A stretch of DNA of 64,000 bases, from NCBI RefSeq assembly GCF_022267315.1, contig NZ_JAIKLE010000018.1, positions 62,001-126,000 on the forward strand, written 5' to 3'. This document shows, piece after piece, positions 18,332 to 27,131 of this stretch (within the stretch, counting starts at the first letter, position 1; each line of letters opens with the position of its first letter). The position numbers and the translations under genes were made by a program. This stretch comes from Maribellus maritimus (lineage in GTDB: Bacteria; Bacteroidota; Bacteroidia; Bacteroidales; Prolixibacteraceae). Under the pieces are notes generated by a model. That model was not told the origin of the DNA and searched no databases. It saw only the letters and a program-made list of their open reading frames with translations.

Positions 18332-19111
18332 CTAACTGTCTCCTTCAATCCATTTTTTAAAAGTTTTTACTTTTTCGCGCGCGACCAAGAAATCATCCTC
18401 AGCGGGGTTTTGAACTTTCAGCTTTAATCTTGAATTACTGTATGCAATTACATCCTGAATGCTTTGTAATGAAATGAGATACTTCCTGTTTATTCTGAAA
18501 AACGCAGATGGATTAACCATTTCTTCAATCATTTCCAGGCTGTAATCCAAAAGATAATCTTTCCCATCTGCCAGTTTCACATAGGTTCCTTTTTGATAAC
18601 TATAAAAATACAGGACATCATAAATTTCGATAATCCGAAGATGACTGCCCACTTTTGCAAGAAATCTTTCTTTAAACTTTCTCCGGCTAAACGATGAAAC
18701 AATCTCCTCTATAATTCCTGGCGAAAGATTCGGAGGTTTGGAAGGTGCTATTCTTTCATATTTTTGCAAAGCGTTTTCAAGTTCCTTTTTTTCAATCGGT
18801 TTCAGAATATAATCAACACTGTTAACTTTAAAAGCCTGTATCGCGTATTGATCATAGGCAGTAACAAAGATAACCGGGCAATTCAAATCTACTTGTTCAA
18901 ATATTTCAAAACTCAGTCCGTCGCCAAGTTGAATATCAAAAAATGCCAAATCCGGTTCATCATTTTTCGAAATCCAGTTAATTGCAGATTTAACCGTATC
19001 GCAAACCTCCAAAATCTTTGCTCCCGGCTTCAAAGAAGCAATCAGAGCTGCCAGTTGCGCTGCAGCCAGAGGTTCATCCTCTACAATTAATATTTTTATT
19101 TCATTCTCCAT
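18332..19111 (-). CDS. LytTR-family response regulator
   Basis: The 259-residue protein has a receiver domain (acidic pair in ILIVEDEPLA, phospho-acceptor Asp59 in LAFFDIQLGDG, Lys in YILKPIEKKE). A LytTR DNA-binding domain follows at about 155-255 (FLAKVGSHLRIIEIYDVLYFYSYQKG, FFRINRKYLISL, RLKLKV). LytTR domains bind pairs of direct repeats about two helical turns apart. Two such sites (20911-20940, 23196-23225) lie in this cluster. The ATG at 19111 overlaps the kinase stop by 11 bp, and the TTG at 19120 is a less likely start. The kinase upstream is its obvious partner. Confidence 0.93.
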   Translation of the reverse strand: MENEIKILIVEDEPLAAAQLAALIASLKPGAKILEVCDTVKSAINWISKNDEPDLAFFDIQLGDGLSFEIFEQVDLNCPVIFVTAYDQYAIQAFKVNSVDYILKPIEKKELENALQKYERIAPSKPPNLSPGIIEEIVSSFSRRKFKERFLAKVGSHLRIIEIYDVLYFYSYQKGTYVKLADGKDYLLDYSLEMIEEMVNPSAFFRINRKYLISLQSIQDVIAYSNSRLKLKVQNPAEDDFLVAREKVKTFKKWIEGDS

Positions 19112-20135
19112 CCAAAACAATTAAAGGCAATATGACTCTGAAGTAACGATTGTTTTCACTGATGTTTACTTTTTTGCCGGTTAAAAACTCGTAGCGGCTC
19201 GCCAGATTTTTTAAGCCTGTTCCACTACCCGGCTCCAACACTTTTTTAAATTGAATATTATTTTCAACTATCAATTCGTAATCATCAGTAATTGCAATCA
19301 CTATTTTGAGTGGATTCGCTTTCGAAATCTCATTGTGTTTTACCGCATTTTCAACCAACACCTGTAAAGAGAGTGGAATAACTCTTCCTCTAATGTTTTC
19401 ATTTGCTATAATCTCCACATCAAGTGCTTCGCCAAAACGGATTTGTTGTAAATAAATGTACTTTTTAACAAAAGCAATTTCTTCTTTTAACAAAATAATA
19501 TCCTGATCTTTATAGTGAAGAACATCGCGGTAGAAAAGCGACAGTTCACGCGTAAATTTTTTTGCCTTTTCTGAGTCAACATCAATCAAAGATCCCAGCA
19601 CATTTAAACTATTAAAGAGGAAGTGTGGATTTACCTGATTTTGTAAAACCTGATACTTTAATGACAACGCCTCTCTTTTTATTTCTTCCGACTGAGTAAC
19701 CTCACTTCGCCATGCCTTGAAAAATGAGATCGCATAAATAATAGCTGCAACAATTATAAAAATAATATATTCAGAGATTATCATAGACGTATTTGAAGCC
19801 CAGAAATCTCTCAACTCCTGATCTAAAACTACTATAAACCAAAACCAGTTTACAATAAAGATTACAACACTTGAATATACAAAGTGCATTAAAAGAGCTG
19901 CAACAACACTTTTCACTGGTCGATTAATCCAGTCTATATACCGTTTTTCGTACCAGCGGAACAGATATCCGTTGGCAAACAACGGCAATCCGAGACACAA
20001 AGAATAACCCGCGTTCCAAACATAAACCGAAAAAGGCCGGTTTAATGTGCCGGTTATTAACAGCATTGTAGTTATTCCAATTAAAATGGAAATAAATGCA
20101 GCATAAACAATTCCAATAAAATTCTTTTGAAGCAC
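19101..20135 (-). CDS. LytS/YehU-type sensor histidine kinase
   Basis: The 344-residue protein has four predicted membrane segments in residues 1-140. A short linker leads to a His_kinase domain (PF06580 type) with the phospho-acceptor His171 in QNQVNPHFLFNSLNVLGSL. It also has the conserved LSLFYRDVLHYKDQDIILLKEE, YLQQIRFGEALDVE and an HATPase region (SLQVLVENAVKHNEISKAN, GSGTGLKNLASRYEFLTG). There is no separate sensor domain, so the membrane bundle or a partner must sense the signal. The start is a GTG at 20135, because the frame is closed just upstream. It is 64 bp after the TPR-like gene and overlaps the regulator gene. Confidence 0.92.
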   Translation of the reverse strand: MLQKNFIGIVYAAFISILIGITTMLLITGTLNRPFSVYVWNAGYSLCLGLPLFANGYLFRWYEKRYIDWINRPVKSVVAALLMHFVYSSVVIFIVNWFWFIVVLDQELRDFWASNTSMIISEYIIFIIVAAIIYAISFFKAWRSEVTQSEEIKREALSLKYQVLQNQVNPHFLFNSLNVLGSLIDVDSEKAKKFTRELSLFYRDVLHYKDQDIILLKEEIAFVKKYIYLQQIRFGEALDVEIIANENIRGRVIPLSLQVLVENAVKHNEISKANPLKIVIAITDDYELIVENNIQFKKVLEPGSGTGLKNLASRYEFLTGKKVNISENNRYFRVILPLIVLDGE

Positions 20136-20199
20136 GGTGCAATTTTAAAAAATGATATACATTATAAAAATAAACTAAAAAATCAGGGAATTAACAATC

Positions 20200-20841
20200 C
20201 TACGATTCTCCCAGGCAAGACTTTAACATTTGGGTATTGTGTTCTTTTCCCCAGGTAGGAGACAGCGAGCTCAGAGCTTGAAAAGCTTCAAACTTTTTTG
20301 TGGCTTTTTCAAAAAAGGGTTTGGCCTTTTCAGCTCCACCGCCAAACATTTTGGGAGTATGGTAGGTATTCATGCCACGCAAATAATAAACTCTCGGATT
20401 TTCAGGATCTAATTTTTCTGCAACGGCCAACGCTTCATTTGCCAATCCCGAATATTTCATCCCTTTTGTCATATCGGTTATTCTTAGTTGGTAAATAAAC
20501 GCTTGTAAAACATAAACTTCTGATTCTTCAGAAGCCATATCTTTTAAAACATCCATTTCATTTTGAGCCATATCCAATCTCTGATGTTTTTCGTCGGCAC
20601 TCATCTCGCCAAATACGGTCGACATAACAAAACAATACGAAGCATAATACCTTGGAAGCCATTTGTCTTTTTCAACCGAGGCAATCCGAAGAAACTGGTT
20701 TGCCTGGCTTAGCATTTCAGGCCCGGAAGTTATTTTATACATTTTCTCAATGTTTTTCTCCATTGTTTCTTTATAGCCAGAGGCAAAAGTGCTGCTCGCA
20801 TAAACAGCAATAAAAAGAGTGACTATTAAATTTTTTTTCAT
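20200..20841 (-). CDS. Secreted TPR-like helical protein in LytTR cluster
   Basis: The 213-residue product begins with a signal peptide (MKKNLIVTLFIAVYASSTFASG) and is otherwise helical. Repeats resemble TPR pairs (NQFLRIASVEKDKWLPRYYASYC, EMDVLKDMASEESEVYVLQAFI, ALAVAEKLDPENPRVYYLRGMN). A Gly-rich loop (FGGGAEKAKPFFEKATKKF) precedes the last helices. It should be periplasmic. No enzyme motif is present. Its position between the TonB-dependent receptor and the kinase, with its own copy of the putative LytTR operator 71 bp upstream, makes it a likely member of the regulated set, perhaps a periplasmic partner. That role is an inference. Confidence 0.75.
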   Translation of the reverse strand: MKKNLIVTLFIAVYASSTFASGYKETMEKNIEKMYKITSGPEMLSQANQFLRIASVEKDKWLPRYYASYCFVMSTVFGEMSADEKHQRLDMAQNEMDVLKDMASEESEVYVLQAFIYQLRITDMTKGMKYSGLANEALAVAEKLDPENPRVYYLRGMNTYHTPKMFGGGAEKAKPFFEKATKKFEAFQALSSLSPTWGKEHNTQMLKSCLGES

Positions 20842-20910
20842 GACATTGTTCTTTTTAAATTTACACTATTCAAATTTCTTACAGATTTATTCTTTTTGAA
20901 AAACTTGTTA

Positions 20911-20940
20911 ACCGAACTGTTGATTTCTAGGGATGAATTG
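20911..20940 (-). promoter_or_regulatory. Putative LytTR operator A (upstream of TPR-like gene)
   Basis: Plus-strand reading is ACCGAACTGT-N11-GATGAATTG. The two arms form an imperfect direct repeat (core GAAyTG) spaced 21 bp start to start, as expected for LytTR dimers. Both arms are identical in copy B at 23196-23225. It lies between the TonB receptor stop and the TPR-like gene start at 20841. Confidence 0.7.
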
Positions 20941-20947
20941 CAAATGA

Positions 20948-23080
20948 TTAAAAATTCAGAAACAGCCCAATAAAAACCATTCGTTTTAAATCGCGTTTTA
21001 CCGGAATCATTGTGTAGTTTCCCTGCGCATCCGATAGATTTGATGGACGATAGCTCAAGGTATTATCATTTCCCAAAACATTATTAACCGAACAGTAAAG
21101 AACCGAATACTGATCCCCGATATAAAAAACGTGGCTCAGGTTTAAGCTCAAGTCGGAATACGGTTTTGTCTTTTCCGCCATAAACTCATCCGAATTTATA
21201 TTGTTATAAGGCCGGCCACTCGCAGCGGTGAACGAAAGACCAACCTGGGTATTGATTTGATTCACCCAGTACTTGCCAACAAATGAAAAATTATGATCCG
21301 ACACAAACCAGGGCGTTACTTTCTCAGAATAATTTTGGTATTTTCTTTTTGTATCTATGTATGAATACGTTATCCAGTAATCAAAACCTTTGATTGATTT
21401 AAGGTCGCGCCAGAAAATATCAATCCCTCCGGCATAACCGGTTCCGCTGTTTCGGATATTGGAAATCTGATATTCGTTATCTCCGCTGTAAGTAACCAAC
21501 TGGTTGTAGGTTTTGTAATAAACTTCAGCGCGAAACAAACGTTTTGATATATCGCCAAACTGGTAACTTAAAATATAATGATATGCCCTTTCAAAATCGA
21601 GCCTTGTTTGCCAGCGAAGATAATCAGTCTGCGGAGTTTGATGATACAAGCCCCAGGCACCGGAAACCTGAGCTTCTTTACCGGTTTTTAATGCAACAGC
21701 AAATCGTGGCGCAAAATTCCATTTATTTATTACAGATGAATATTCAGAACGAATTCCGGGTCGGATGGCAAGCTTTTTACTGAATTTAATCTCACTTTCA
21801 ATAAAACCTCCAAGCAGGTGATCATCAAAATCCAGTTTCGAAGACGCGCTTTCAAACGGTTTGTATTCCAAATCGTATTTATTATACGTTTCATTTGCTC
21901 CCCATGTAATTTTCACACCATCTGAAACATCGTGAAATACAGAAAAACGCGTTTCCACATTCATTTCCAACGTTTGTATATTGTCAAAATCCAAGCCCAA
22001 TTTGTTGTTCTGAATAGTTGACGAAACCCCAATTTTATAGCAACTTTTATCCGAAAAACAGTCGCGGTAGGAAAGATTAGAGTAGACGGTTGTTCCATTG
22101 TTGGAAATTCGCATTAACTCATCAGGTTTAGCAGCAGGAACAAAATACGAAAGATTGCCCCAATCGGTAGTTACATATCCTTTGAACATCCCACGTGAGC
22201 TGGTTTTGTGCCGGAATACAGCAGTTCCGTTTACTGCCTGAACCGGGTTTTCCCAGTCGATACTGCTGTTAAAAACCTTATCGTATGCCGAAAGGTTGGT
22301 ATAGCCCCCCGACAACATTAGCGACGACTTTGTCCAGCGTTTGGTTTTGTTCACTTCTCCACCAATACTCATTATAGAGAGCCCTGTATTATCATTTTCG
22401 GCAAGGTCGTTGGAATTCAAAACCAGAACTGACGAGAGCGCCTGTCCGTATTCAGCTGAATATCCACCGGAATTAAATGAAACGCCGCTAAACAGCGAAG
22501 GAGCGAACCGCCCGCGGGTAGCCACATCAGGTGTTTTTGAAAAATATGGTTTTGCTGCAACAAGACCGTCAATGTATGTTTGTGTTTCATAAACATCACC
22601 GCCACGCACCAGCAAACGTCCGTCGTCGGAAGCAGCCTGATTTCCTGGCATGGTTTTCATGGCTGCCATTATATCGCCATTTGCAGTTGGTGTTGTATAC
22701 ACATCGAGCGATTTCATAACTGAAGCCCTCGATTCATCGGAAGCGGCAAAACTTCCGGCTGTAATCGTAACCGCATCAAGGGTATTTACACTTTCTTTTA
22801 AAATTATTTCAACATAAATATCTTCTGAAAGATCAACTTCTTTTTCCCAGCTTTTGTAGCCAATAAAAGTGGCTTTCAAAAGAAAAATACCCTTTTCGTC
22901 TGTTGAAAATGAAAAATCTCCGTTCTCACCGGAACTGGCACCATCGTATGTGTTTTCCAAAAAAATATTTACTCCGGGAAGTGCTTCTCCGTTTTCTGAT
23001 TTTACATACCCGTTGATTTTGGTTTGACCACTTATTAAAAGAGAAAAAGAAATAAAAAAAATGGATAAAATTGTTTTCAT
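20948..23080 (-). CDS. TonB-dependent receptor with carboxypeptidase-regulatory-like domain
   Basis: The 710-residue protein (start at 23080, where MKTILSIFFISFSLLISGQ forms a signal peptide) has a CarboxypepD_reg-like domain at about 22-100. This is seen as INGYVKSENGEALPGVNIFLE and GDFSFSTDEKGIFLLKATFIG. A plug domain (about 110-230, with LLVRGGDVYETQTYIDG and FNSGGYSAEYGQALSSVL) and a 22-strand-type barrel follow. It lacks the length and partner of SusC. Relatives import siderophores, cobalamin or peptides. It is the first gene of a cluster with a TPR-like protein and a LytS/LytTR system. A putative operator lies 116 bp upstream. The longer frame starting at 23116 is not favoured. Confidence 0.88.
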   Translation of the reverse strand: MKTILSIFFISFSLLISGQTKINGYVKSENGEALPGVNIFLENTYDGASSGENGDFSFSTDEKGIFLLKATFIGYKSWEKEVDLSEDIYVEIILKESVNTLDAVTITAGSFAASDESRASVMKSLDVYTTPTANGDIMAAMKTMPGNQAASDDGRLLVRGGDVYETQTYIDGLVAAKPYFSKTPDVATRGRFAPSLFSGVSFNSGGYSAEYGQALSSVLVLNSNDLAENDNTGLSIMSIGGEVNKTKRWTKSSLMLSGGYTNLSAYDKVFNSSIDWENPVQAVNGTAVFRHKTSSRGMFKGYVTTDWGNLSYFVPAAKPDELMRISNNGTTVYSNLSYRDCFSDKSCYKIGVSSTIQNNKLGLDFDNIQTLEMNVETRFSVFHDVSDGVKITWGANETYNKYDLEYKPFESASSKLDFDDHLLGGFIESEIKFSKKLAIRPGIRSEYSSVINKWNFAPRFAVALKTGKEAQVSGAWGLYHQTPQTDYLRWQTRLDFERAYHYILSYQFGDISKRLFRAEVYYKTYNQLVTYSGDNEYQISNIRNSGTGYAGGIDIFWRDLKSIKGFDYWITYSYIDTKRKYQNYSEKVTPWFVSDHNFSFVGKYWVNQINTQVGLSFTAASGRPYNNINSDEFMAEKTKPYSDLSLNLSHVFYIGDQYSVLYCSVNNVLGNDNTLSYRPSNLSDAQGNYTMIPVKRDLKRMVFIGLFLNF

Positions 23081-23195
23081 GGCTTTGAAATTTATTTTGT
23101 AAAGTTCTGTTTTCATTTTCCGTTTGAATTGTTCATTCTTGCGAATCTTTTAATTCAAATTTCAGATGAAAACACAGCCTGTAAAAAACAATTCT

Positions 23196-23225
23196 ACCGA
23201 ACTGTAATTTTTTAGCGATGAATTG
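23196..23225 (-). promoter_or_regulatory. Putative LytTR operator B (upstream of TonB receptor gene)
   Basis: ACCGAACTGT-N11-GATGAATTG on the plus strand, with the same 19 arm bases and the same spacing as copy A. Similarity extends to GyAAAwG on the right. It lies in the gap before the receptor gene and just after the stop of the lipoprotein gene at 23236. Confidence 0.7.
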
Positions 23226-23235
23226 TAAAAGAGGT

Positions 23236-24153
23236 TCAATTAAGACTTATATCGCCTTCAATATATTTGTTTCCCAACCAAATTCGTCCGTCTGATTTCT
23301 TCCATTCACCAGCATCGACATTCGCCCCGGGAAAGGAAAAATAAAAGTGAACATTTCCGCTCGGTAAATCTGAAAAACCACCCCGGGAGATTGTTCTGGT
23401 TATCGATTTTCCCGGAACCAGTTTATAATACCAATTGCTTCTGATTTCCGGAGATGAAATACTTTCACTCTGCGAATAGTAACTAACATTATCTTTACGA
23501 AATGAAACCCCGTTTGTATAATAATGGAATCTCCCCTCGCCCATTTTGCTGGGGTCTAAAACGTAAATACTTTCTATATCGTTGTTTGTTATACGAATGG
23601 TGTATTCAAGTGTAGTTGCGTTTTTCTTTTTTAGCTTAGTTAGCTCAACATCTATTCCTTCGTGCAAAATCCCGGAACTTTCCAATGCCTCCCTGAAATG
23701 CTGAAAATTGGCACTTGTATCCACCGCCGAAGAAAAATTGATTCCACCTAAGCCGATAACATCTTGTGGATAAAAAAAGTCATCGTGTGCAACAATACTT
23801 GGAAATTGCGGCATAAATGACCAGTATACTGCAAAAAACACACCCAGGAGAAGAGGTGTATCACCGTCTTTTATTACAAAATAATTTCCCGAATATTGTC
23901 CTTTTTCCTTTTCTGTATTCAAATAAAAAATGTGAGATGACCAATCGTAAAATTCAATCTCCGAACTCTTTAACCATGGTGTACTCTCTAATTCCAACGA
24001 CTCTAAATCCTCGTTTGGCTGAGAGCTGTCAACCTCCCCATCCTTAACAATATAAATAGAAATGTTGTTATCTCCGGTATTACGAAAATCGACATCCTCG
24101 TCAATACATGAAATAAAAAGCGGAAGCAAAAAGAACAGGAAGATTTTTTTCAT
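23236..24153 (-). CDS. Predicted lipoprotein, unknown function
   Basis: A 305-residue protein with a short signal and lipobox (LPLFISC, Cys16), followed by an acidic linker (DEDVDFRNTGDNN). The rest is mixed alpha/beta with many aromatic residues and no family motif I recognise. Two regions resemble beta-sandwich strands (TTLEYTIRITNNDIESIYVLDP and GNVHFYFSFPGANVDAGEWK), so the C-terminal half could be an immunoglobulin-like domain. It is on the same strand as the TonB receptor and 155 bp upstream of it, with operator B in the gap. It may therefore be a separate unit or an upstream member of the cluster. Confidence 0.6.
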   Translation of the reverse strand: MKKIFLFFLLPLFISCIDEDVDFRNTGDNNISIYIVKDGEVDSSQPNEDLESLELESTPWLKSSEIEFYDWSSHIFYLNTEKEKGQYSGNYFVIKDGDTPLLLGVFFAVYWSFMPQFPSIVAHDDFFYPQDVIGLGGINFSSAVDTSANFQHFREALESSGILHEGIDVELTKLKKKNATTLEYTIRITNNDIESIYVLDPSKMGEGRFHYYTNGVSFRKDNVSYYSQSESISSPEIRSNWYYKLVPGKSITRTISRGGFSDLPSGNVHFYFSFPGANVDAGEWKKSDGRIWLGNKYIEGDISLN

Positions 24154-24325
24154 GGTTTAGTTTTTCACGTTTTTAAACAGACGAAGTTGGCTATTATTTG
24201 GTTGCGTTTTTAGCTATTTAATTTTTAAAAAAGATTGATAACATGTTTTCGCAAAATTAGCCGAAAGAATTTGTTAAATCCTTTGTTTCATCCATTTGTT
24301 ATTTCTTAAATGGATGGAAAAAAGA

Positions 24326-24333
24326 TACTTTTG
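24326..24333 (+). promoter_or_regulatory. -7 promoter box upstream of gpmI
   Basis: TACTTTTG matches TAnnTTTG and ends 39 bp before the gpmI ATG. No -33 element at the standard distance was recognised. Confidence 0.45.
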
Positions 24334-24372
24334 TCTGTTCTTTAAAAAGTAATATAATAAAACAACAATATT

Positions 24373-25902
24373 ATGGCTGAAATACAAAAGACATTATTAA
24401 TGATCCTTGACGGATGGGGGATTGGCGATGGTTCAAAAAGTGATATCGTTGCAACTGCCCCAACACCGTTTATGGATTCTGCAAAAGAGAAATATCCAAA
24501 TGCACAATTATTAACTTCGGGAGAAAATGTTGGTCTTCCCGACGGACAAATGGGGAACTCTGAAGTAGGCCATCTAAACATCGGGGCAGGCCGTGTTCTA
24601 TACCAGGACATGGTAAAAATAACAAAGGCAATCCGTGATAAATCGTTGTGGGAACATCCTCAAATTATTAAAGCCTACACTTACGCAAAAGAAAACAATA
24701 AAAAAGTTCATCTTCTTGGATTAATCGGGCCCGGTGGAGTCCATGCTTTGAGTTCGCATATGGTGGCATTGGCACAAATTGCAACTGATATGGGTTTGGA
24801 AGATATCTTTATCCACGGGTTAACAGATGGACGCGATACAGATCCTCGTTCAGGGTATGGTTTCATTGAGTCGGATCTGGAGGCTTTGAAACCAACAAAT
24901 GCAAAATTTGCTTCATTGATTGGCCGATACTACGGAATGGATCGTGATAAAAACTATGACCGTTTAAAACTGGCATATGATTTATATATTGAAGGAAAAG
25001 GCGAGAAATCATCTAACATTTTAGCTTCTATTCAGGCATCATATGATAACGGTGTCACTGATGAATTTATGAAACCCATAGTAATGGTAGATGAAAACGA
25101 AGAGCCGATTGCGAAAATAGAAGAAGGCGACGTGGTAATTTGTTTTAACTTCCGCACCGATCGTTTGCGCCAGACGACCATTGCATTTACTCAAGAAAAT
25201 CTTCCTGATTATGGCATGAAAACCATGAATCTGCAGTGGTACACCATGACCAACTACAAAGCTGACTTTAAAGGAATTAATGTTATTTTCGATAAAGAAA
25301 ATGTTGTAAATACGATGGGAGAGATTGTTTCGAAAGCCGGGTTAAAACAAATCCGAATTGCCGAAACAGAAAAATATGCCCACGTTACTTTCTTTTTTAG
25401 TGGAGGCCGAGAAGATGAATTTGAAGGAGAAAGCCGAATTTTAATTCAATCACCCAAAGTTCCTACTTATGATTTACAGCCGGAAATGTCGGCACCCAAA
25501 ATAAAAGATGCCATTGTTCCCAAATTAAAAAACGGGGAAGCTGATTTTGTTTGCCTTAATTTTGCCAATGGTGATATGGTGGGACACACAGGAGTTTACG
25601 ATGCCATTTACAAAGCGGTAACCGCTGTTGATCAATGCGCTAAAGAAGTTGTTGAAGCAGCTATTGAAGGGGGATTTAATGTGATGATTATAGCGGACCA
25701 CGGAAATGCTGACAATGCAGTAAACGCTGATGGCTCGGAAAACACAGCCCATTCTCTTAACCCGGTTCCCTGTGTTTTTATCAGCGACAAAAAAGATATT
25801 CAAATTGAAAACGGCATATTAGCCGACGTAGCTCCCACCCTTCTTTCTGTAATGGGATTGGAAATACCAAAAGAAATGACAGGAAAAGTATTAGTAAAAT
25901 AA
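24373..25902 (+). CDS. gpmI: 2,3-bisphosphoglycerate-independent phosphoglycerate mutase
   Basis: GpmI interconverts 3- and 2-phosphoglycerate in glycolysis through a phosphoserine intermediate and needs Mn2+. The 509-residue protein is of normal length. Visible motifs are MILDGWGIGDG (metal Asp13), DGQMGNSEVGHLNIGAGR with the catalytic Ser63, FIHGLTDGRDTDPRSG, RYYGMDRDKNYDR, FNFRTDRLRQ, and the metal ligands in NFANGDMVGHTG and IIADHGNADNA with HSLNPVPC. It is followed by a strong terminator and is likely monocistronic. Confidence 0.97.
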   Translation: MAEIQKTLLMILDGWGIGDGSKSDIVATAPTPFMDSAKEKYPNAQLLTSGENVGLPDGQMGNSEVGHLNIGAGRVLYQDMVKITKAIRDKSLWEHPQIIKAYTYAKENNKKVHLLGLIGPGGVHALSSHMVALAQIATDMGLEDIFIHGLTDGRDTDPRSGYGFIESDLEALKPTNAKFASLIGRYYGMDRDKNYDRLKLAYDLYIEGKGEKSSNILASIQASYDNGVTDEFMKPIVMVDENEEPIAKIEEGDVVICFNFRTDRLRQTTIAFTQENLPDYGMKTMNLQWYTMTNYKADFKGINVIFDKENVVNTMGEIVSKAGLKQIRIAETEKYAHVTFFFSGGREDEFEGESRILIQSPKVPTYDLQPEMSAPKIKDAIVPKLKNGEADFVCLNFANGDMVGHTGVYDAIYKAVTAVDQCAKEVVEAAIEGGFNVMIIADHGNADNAVNADGSENTAHSLNPVPCVFISDKKDIQIENGILADVAPTLLSVMGLEIPKEMTGKVLVK

Positions 25903-25923
25903 AATACTTTTTAAATTTTTGTG

Positions 25924-25964
25924 CAAATTGAGAGTTCTTATTAAAAGAGCTCTCAATTTGTTTT
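25924..25964 (+). terminator. Intrinsic terminator after gpmI
   Basis: A perfect 11-bp stem (CAAATTGAGAG at 25924-25934 with CTCTCAATTTG at 25950-25960) followed by TTTT. It sits 22 bp after the gpmI stop and just before the DUF3109 gene. A nominal ATG at 25966 lies right behind it. Confidence 0.8.
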
Positions 25965-25980
25965 AATGAATAAAAACAGA

Positions 25981-26556
25981 ATGATTGAAATTGGCCGTAC
26001 ACTAATTAGCCTCGACGTTTTTGAGAAACACTTTCTCTGCGACCTTTTAAAGTGCAAGGGAGCATGTTGCATCGAAGGTGATTCCGGCGCCCCGCTGACA
26101 GAGGAGGAAGCAGGAACTATCGAAAAAGATTACGCGGCTTACCGGGCTTACCTCCCCAAAAAGCACATCAGAGAAATTGAGAAACAAGGTTTCTCGGTTA
26201 TAGACAGTGATGGCGACCTGGTAACTCCTCTCGTAAACAACCGGCAATGTGCTTATTCATTTTACGATGGCAATGGAATTTTGAAATGTAGCATCGAAAA
26301 AGCGTATTTTGAAAGAAAAACAACATTCAGAAAACCTGTCTCCTGCCACCTCTTTCCTATTCGAATAACAGAATATAAAAGATTTGATGCTGTTAATTAT
26401 CAGGAACTCGACATTTGTAAACCAGGGAGACAGTGCGGTTCTTCAAATCAATTGCCACTTTATAAATTCTTAAAAGAACCTCTTATCAGAAAATACGGAG
26501 AAGAATGGTATAACGAAGTTGAAATTGCTGCAAAGCACCTGCAGGAGGGGACTTAG
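25981..26556 (+). CDS. DUF3109 family cysteine-rich protein
   Basis: A 191-residue cytoplasmic protein with the DUF3109 signature: CDLLKCKGACCIEGDSGAPLTEEE near the N-terminus, QCAYSF, KPVSCHLFPIRI and CKPGRQCG. The Cys pattern resembles YkgJ-like Fe-S or zinc-binding proteins, so a metal-binding role is likely, but the function is not established. The start at 25981 is chosen because family members begin with MIEI-type residues. The ATG at 25966 abuts the gpmI terminator. Confidence 0.85.
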   Translation: MIEIGRTLISLDVFEKHFLCDLLKCKGACCIEGDSGAPLTEEEAGTIEKDYAAYRAYLPKKHIREIEKQGFSVIDSDGDLVTPLVNNRQCAYSFYDGNGILKCSIEKAYFERKTTFRKPVSCHLFPIRITEYKRFDAVNYQELDICKPGRQCGSSNQLPLYKFLKEPLIRKYGEEWYNEVEIAAKHLQEGT

Positions 26557-26612
26557 TACCTCTTCAAAAACTATCCTGCATCATACCGAAAAGAACAACA
26601 AAATTTTACCCC

Positions 26613-27131
26613 ATGCCCCAAAATATATTATTTATATTTCTTTCGATACTCTTCCCTGTAATTTCATTTAGTCGTTTAAGGTTGGTCAATATAACAGGAA
26701 ATGCAACATTTAATCGTCTCCTGTATAATGTCAGCGAAGCTGGAGAAGAATTCGTCTCCTCGCTCGAAAATGAATCTGATTTATGTCTCGACATTAAATA
26801 TTCAAACATTGGGGACAAATGGTTGAATCCCAACAGAAAATAGAAAATCAGTGTTCAAAAAAACAGATATAAACTGGCCCCTGACATTGTAATCGAAACA
26901 AGAAGAACAGGAATGAGAAGCAGGTCGTGGCAAAGCCATGGCGTGGTAAATATCCGTTACGGGACAAGCTACCGGTCAATAACCAATAATCCTGTATATT
27001 TTTTCAGAGGCAAAACCGAAATTCTTAATATCCTCATAAGCATCAGAATAAGTGGCATTTCATTATATCGTGGAGCACAGGATTTTGAAACAAATATTAT
27101 TATTACAGTTATGACGACTAATTGTCCTTAA
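26613..27131 (+). pseudogene. Secreted beta-sandwich-like protein interrupted by in-frame TAG
   Basis: The frame opens with a signal peptide (MPQNILFIFLSILFPVISFS) and RLRLVNITGNATFN, and stops at TAG 26841-26843 after 76 residues. The same frame then continues without another stop for 96 codons to TAA at 27129-27131. The downstream part (PDIVIETRRTG, RGKTEILNILISIRISGISL, ETNIIITVMTT) looks like strands of a fimbrial or spore-coat-U-like beta-sandwich, so one gene of about 172 codons was probably intact. The missing residue could be Trp (TGG to TAG). Its 3' end overlaps the convergent acetyltransferase gene by 14 bp. The family assignment is tentative; the single in-frame stop is directly visible. 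Confidence 0.55.
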
